Positions 34,434 to 36,552 of a stretch of DNA of 36,552 nt are shown in pieces (the stretch's first letter is position 1; each line of letters begins with the position of its first letter). This stretch comes from Acidobacteriota bacterium (lineage in GTDB: Bacteria > Acidobacteriota > Polarisedimenticolia > JBFMGF01): positions 1-36,552 of the forward strand of contig JBFMGF010000051.1 of assembly GCA_040752675.1 (NCBI GenBank), given 5' to 3'. The position numbers and the translations under genes are program-made. A model generated the notes under the pieces. That model was not told the DNA's origin. It did not search any database and saw nothing but the letters and a program-made list of their open reading frames with translations.

Positions 34434-36137
34434 ATGAAAATTATTCATAAACTATTTCTAATCATTGCTGGTTTGATGATCTTCCTCTCCACCGTACTGA
34501 CGTACAACATTATCATTCATGAGAAAAGGGAAATGCGAAAGGAGCTGGAAAAGCGCGGCATCTCTCTTGCAGAAAATCTTTCCTATAACAGCGAATACAG
34601 CGTTCTGATCAACGATCAGGCGGGGCTGAACACTCTAATCGATGGAGTCCTTAGAGACGAGGATGTGAATTATGTCATCATTCTGGATGCGCAGGGTGAA
34701 ATCATCTCCTCCAAAGGGGGCAAATTCCTCAACAAAGCCAGGAAAGGCACCTTCATCCAGACGGCGCTGGAATATGACAGAACGATAGCTCAAGAGATTC
34801 CCGATACCGAGATAATAAATATATCAAGCCCCATCTGGACAACCTCTGACTCCTCAGAAGACCTCTTCTTCATCGAAGATACCAAGAATCTGAAAAGGAT
34901 TGGGACAATCCAGGTTGGTATCTCCCTGCAGCGACAGAAAGATCTCATCAGAGGAATAACCAATCGCATCATCCTCATTAACATCATCATTCTCACAATC
35001 TCCTTCCTGACATCTTTCCTCTTCTTAAGATTTGTGACTGCTCCTATCAAGAATCTGATGAAGGCAACCAAGAGTATAGCCGATGGAAACTTCGACCTTA
35101 GGATAGATGTTTCGCGTCATGATGAATTGGGCCAGCTTTCACAATCATTCAACGATATGGCCGAGAGTCTCTGCAAAAAAGAGAAGGAACTCCTGAAGGC
35201 AAACAAGGAGATCGAGTCGTGGAACCGGGAGCTGGAAAACCGGGTCATCGAAAGAACAAGCGAGCTCAAGTCGGCAAAGGAAGAGCTCGAATTTCAGGGG
35301 AAACTGCTGGCAGAGGCAAACGCCAATGCCATCAATCTCCTGAAGAAGACGGAAGACAAGAACCATGAGCTCAGCATGCTGAATCAGAAATTGGAAAAAC
35401 AAAGGATACTTCTGGATAAGATGAACGCGAGATTAGAAAGTGAGATTGCCGAGAAGGAGGACTTCCTTCGCGCCGTCTCTCACGATCTGAATGCTCCCCT
35501 GAACAACATTGCCGGATTAGCCAACTCCATACTGAGAAAGCATGGCGCGGAAATTAACGAGGATATGCGAGACCGACTCCAGCGCATCGAACGAAATATT
35601 CAGAGAGAATCCGAGCTTCTGGGAGATCTTCTGGAACTCTCACGGATCAAATCAAGAAGATTATCTTTTGAAAATACAAACATTCGGGAGCTTGTAGATC
35701 TCGTCATCGAGAGCCTGGAGCAGCAGATTGAGCAGAAGAAAATCCAGATACAGATCGCGACTCCACTTCCAATCATCTGCTGTGAGAGAAACCGCTTTAG
35801 GCAAGTCTTTCAGAACCTCATCGATAATGCTATCAAGTATATGGGGAAACAGGATCGCCCGAGCATCGAGCTCGGATGCGAGGATAATAACGGTTTTTAT
35901 AAATTCTGGGTCAAGGACAACGGAGTTGGCATCAAGAAGGAAGATCAGGATAAGATCTTCTTCGTTTTTCGGAGACTCAAGAACGAGACGACTCGGGATA
36001 TTCAGGGTAAAGGGGTCGGATTATCCACCGTAAAGAGAATCATTGAGACGTATAATGGCGAGATCTGGGTAGAGTCCCAGGAAGGTCGAGGAAGCACCTT
36101 CTTCTTCACTATCCCCAAAAAAGCAAGCGTCCACTAA
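34434..36137 (+). CDS. Membrane sensor histidine kinase (periplasmic domain, HAMP, coiled coil, HisKA, HATPase)
   Basis: 567 residues. TM1 (about 4-25), a periplasmic sensor region (about 26-175), TM2 (about 176-198), a HAMP domain (RFVTAPIKNLMKATKSIADG, about 199-250) and a long coiled coil (about 250-335, K/E/L-rich). The dimerisation box SHDLNAPLNNI follows (phosphoacceptor H350), then the HATPase domain with N-box FQNLIDNAIKYM, DNGVGI, FRRL and GKGVGLSTVKRI. The SHDLxxPL form and FxxFxRL match phytochrome-type kinases, whose usual partners are Rcp1-like regulators, present two genes upstream. It begins 5 bases after the binding-protein stop codon. The periplasmic part probably reads the binding protein or its ligand. 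Confidence 0.92.
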   Translation: MKIIHKLFLIIAGLMIFLSTVLTYNIIIHEKREMRKELEKRGISLAENLSYNSEYSVLINDQAGLNTLIDGVLRDEDVNYVIILDAQGEIISSKGGKFLNKARKGTFIQTALEYDRTIAQEIPDTEIINISSPIWTTSDSSEDLFFIEDTKNLKRIGTIQVGISLQRQKDLIRGITNRIILINIIILTISFLTSFLFLRFVTAPIKNLMKATKSIADGNFDLRIDVSRHDELGQLSQSFNDMAESLCKKEKELLKANKEIESWNRELENRVIERTSELKSAKEELEFQGKLLAEANANAINLLKKTEDKNHELSMLNQKLEKQRILLDKMNARLESEIAEKEDFLRAVSHDLNAPLNNIAGLANSILRKHGAEINEDMRDRLQRIERNIQRESELLGDLLELSRIKSRRLSFENTNIRELVDLVIESLEQQIEQKKIQIQIATPLPIICCERNRFRQVFQNLIDNAIKYMGKQDRPSIELGCEDNNGFYKFWVKDNGVGIKKEDQDKIFFVFRRLKNETTRDIQGKGVGLSTVKRIIETYNGEIWVESQEGRGSTFFFTIPKKASVH

Positions 36138-36297
36138 TATATAGAGCTTCTCTCCCGCATTTTCGGCGGCCTGCACCGAAAAGAAGCAGACCGCATCATC
36201 AAAATCCACGCATAAAGTACTAATGAAGCCATCATGGAACAATTATTTTATTTTCAACAAGTTATAATAATTAGCATCTTTTAGTGAAAAATTAGAC

Positions 36298-36326
36298 TTG
36301 ACCGAGGGAAATCGTCGATGTATTTT
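36298..36326 (+). promoter_or_regulatory. Sigma70-type promoter for the right-edge gene
   Basis: TTGACC (5/6), exactly 17 bases, TATTTT (4/6). The transcript would start near 36333 and carry a leader of about 128 bases containing the 36377-36425 hairpin. Confidence 0.5.
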
Positions 36327-36376
36327 TAAGGCTGCAATAGAAAGAAATAGGTGTATTCAAAGGTTTTCGTAAATGC

Positions 36377-36425
36377 CGTAAAAGCAATCCCAATATAAGC
36401 AATATAGGGTGACAGTGCTTTTACG
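36377..36425 (+). promoter_or_regulatory. Long leader hairpin, candidate RNA regulatory element
   Basis: CGTAAAAGCA (36377-36386) pairs perfectly with TGCTTTTACG (36416-36425). Inside, CCC/GGG and ATAT/ATAT can pair with one A-A mismatch around an AAGCA loop. A near direct repeat (CGTAAATGC/CGTAAAAGC) lies at its left foot. It ends 35 bases before the ATG. I match it to no known riboswitch class. Confidence 0.5.
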
Positions 36426-36460
36426 CCTAATAAGTTTTCTATGCTTGGGAGGAGGCACAC

Positions 36461-36552
36461 ATGAAGAATAATCGCTTTCTGCTGTTTAGCCATCCGCGCC
36501 TCTTGATGATTCTTGCCTTTCTTATCATGGGAACAACAGCCTTAGGGTTTCA
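36461..36552 (+). CDS. N-terminal fragment of an exported protein (runs off the right edge)
   Basis: 30 codons from the ATG at 36461. GGAGG lies 5 bases upstream. The peptide has a basic start (MKNNR), then HPR, then a hydrophobic run (LLMILAFLIMGTTALGF), consistent with a signal peptide or membrane anchor. The remainder is outside the window, so function is unknown. Preceded by a promoter and a structured leader. Confidence 0.72.
   Translation, partial: MKNNRFLLFSHPRLLMILAFLIMGTTALGF

Larger units (their letters stand above)
36138..36460 (+). other. 323-base intergenic leader region at the right edge
   Basis: No gene is visible. It holds a small stem-loop just after the kinase gene (TTTTCGG 36160-36166 / CCGAAAA 36176-36182, no T-run), a TATAAT-like box (36263-36268) without a good -35, the promoter at 36298-36326, and a long hairpin at 36377-36425. 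A 25-codon frame in phase with the kinase follows its stop codon and is probably chance. Confidence 0.6.

Noticed and set aside
36160-36182. Rho-independent terminator after the HAMP kinase
   Set aside because: A 7-bp stem exists, but no T-run follows it, so it does not meet the terminator pattern.

Overview
The window is a gene-dense stretch of a Gram-negative bacterial chromosome at roughly 50% GC. Evidence for an outer membrane is a TonB-dependent receptor, lipoprotein and Tat signals, and a bactofilin. The mix of secreted peptidases (M16, M28, M19, M48, FTP-type), a sulfatase-like protein fused to TPRs, fused NapH/NapG-type ferredoxins with a DUF362 partner, and Fn3-like C-terminal domains recalls Acidobacteriota-like or related environmental lineages. 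That placement is inference only; no rRNA or marker gene is present. I see no tRNA, rRNA, CRISPR array, insertion sequence or prophage.

Layout. 1-2000: a partial secreted protein (-), a DsbD-alpha-like protein (+) and a GHMP sugar kinase (-). 2000-5760: a redox cluster of a Tat-exported DUF362 protein, a membrane polyferredoxin and a geranylgeranyl-reductase-type flavoprotein. 5850-10340: a two-domain M16 peptidase (-) diverging from an M28 peptidase (+) that has a perfect sigma70 promoter. 10430-15630: a membrane protein (+), a bactofilin (-), and a minus-strand run of YigZ, a holin-like protein, a TPR fragment, an HlyD adaptor and a MacB-type permease. No ATPase accompanies the permease. 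15900-19770: a 17-codon micro-ORF, a sulfatase-fold/TPR protein and a coupled M19 dipeptidase. 19870-31290: secreted and envelope proteins, namely a GH39-like protein, a DUF1684 lipoprotein, an M48/TPR lipoprotein, a TonB-dependent receptor, a decayed MNT nucleotidyltransferase and an FTP metallopeptidase. 31400-36140: a four-gene signalling operon of hybrid kinase, Rcp1-like regulator, TrpX-type binding protein and HAMP kinase. The right edge holds a 5' leader with a long hairpin and the start of another exported protein.

How the genes fit together. Most of the window serves the envelope: degrading peptides and glycans outside the cytoplasm, taking up the products, and sensing them. The signalling operon is the most system-like unit. 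An orphan periplasmic binding protein lies between a receiver-only regulator and a membrane kinase, with no ABC permease or ATPase, which suggests ligand sensing rather than transport. Also notable are a C-terminal domain shared by the GH39-like protein and the FTP peptidase, a lipoprotein whose ribosome binding site points to an ACG codon, and a nucleotidyltransferase relic broken at an A7 slippery heptamer beside a perfect hairpin.
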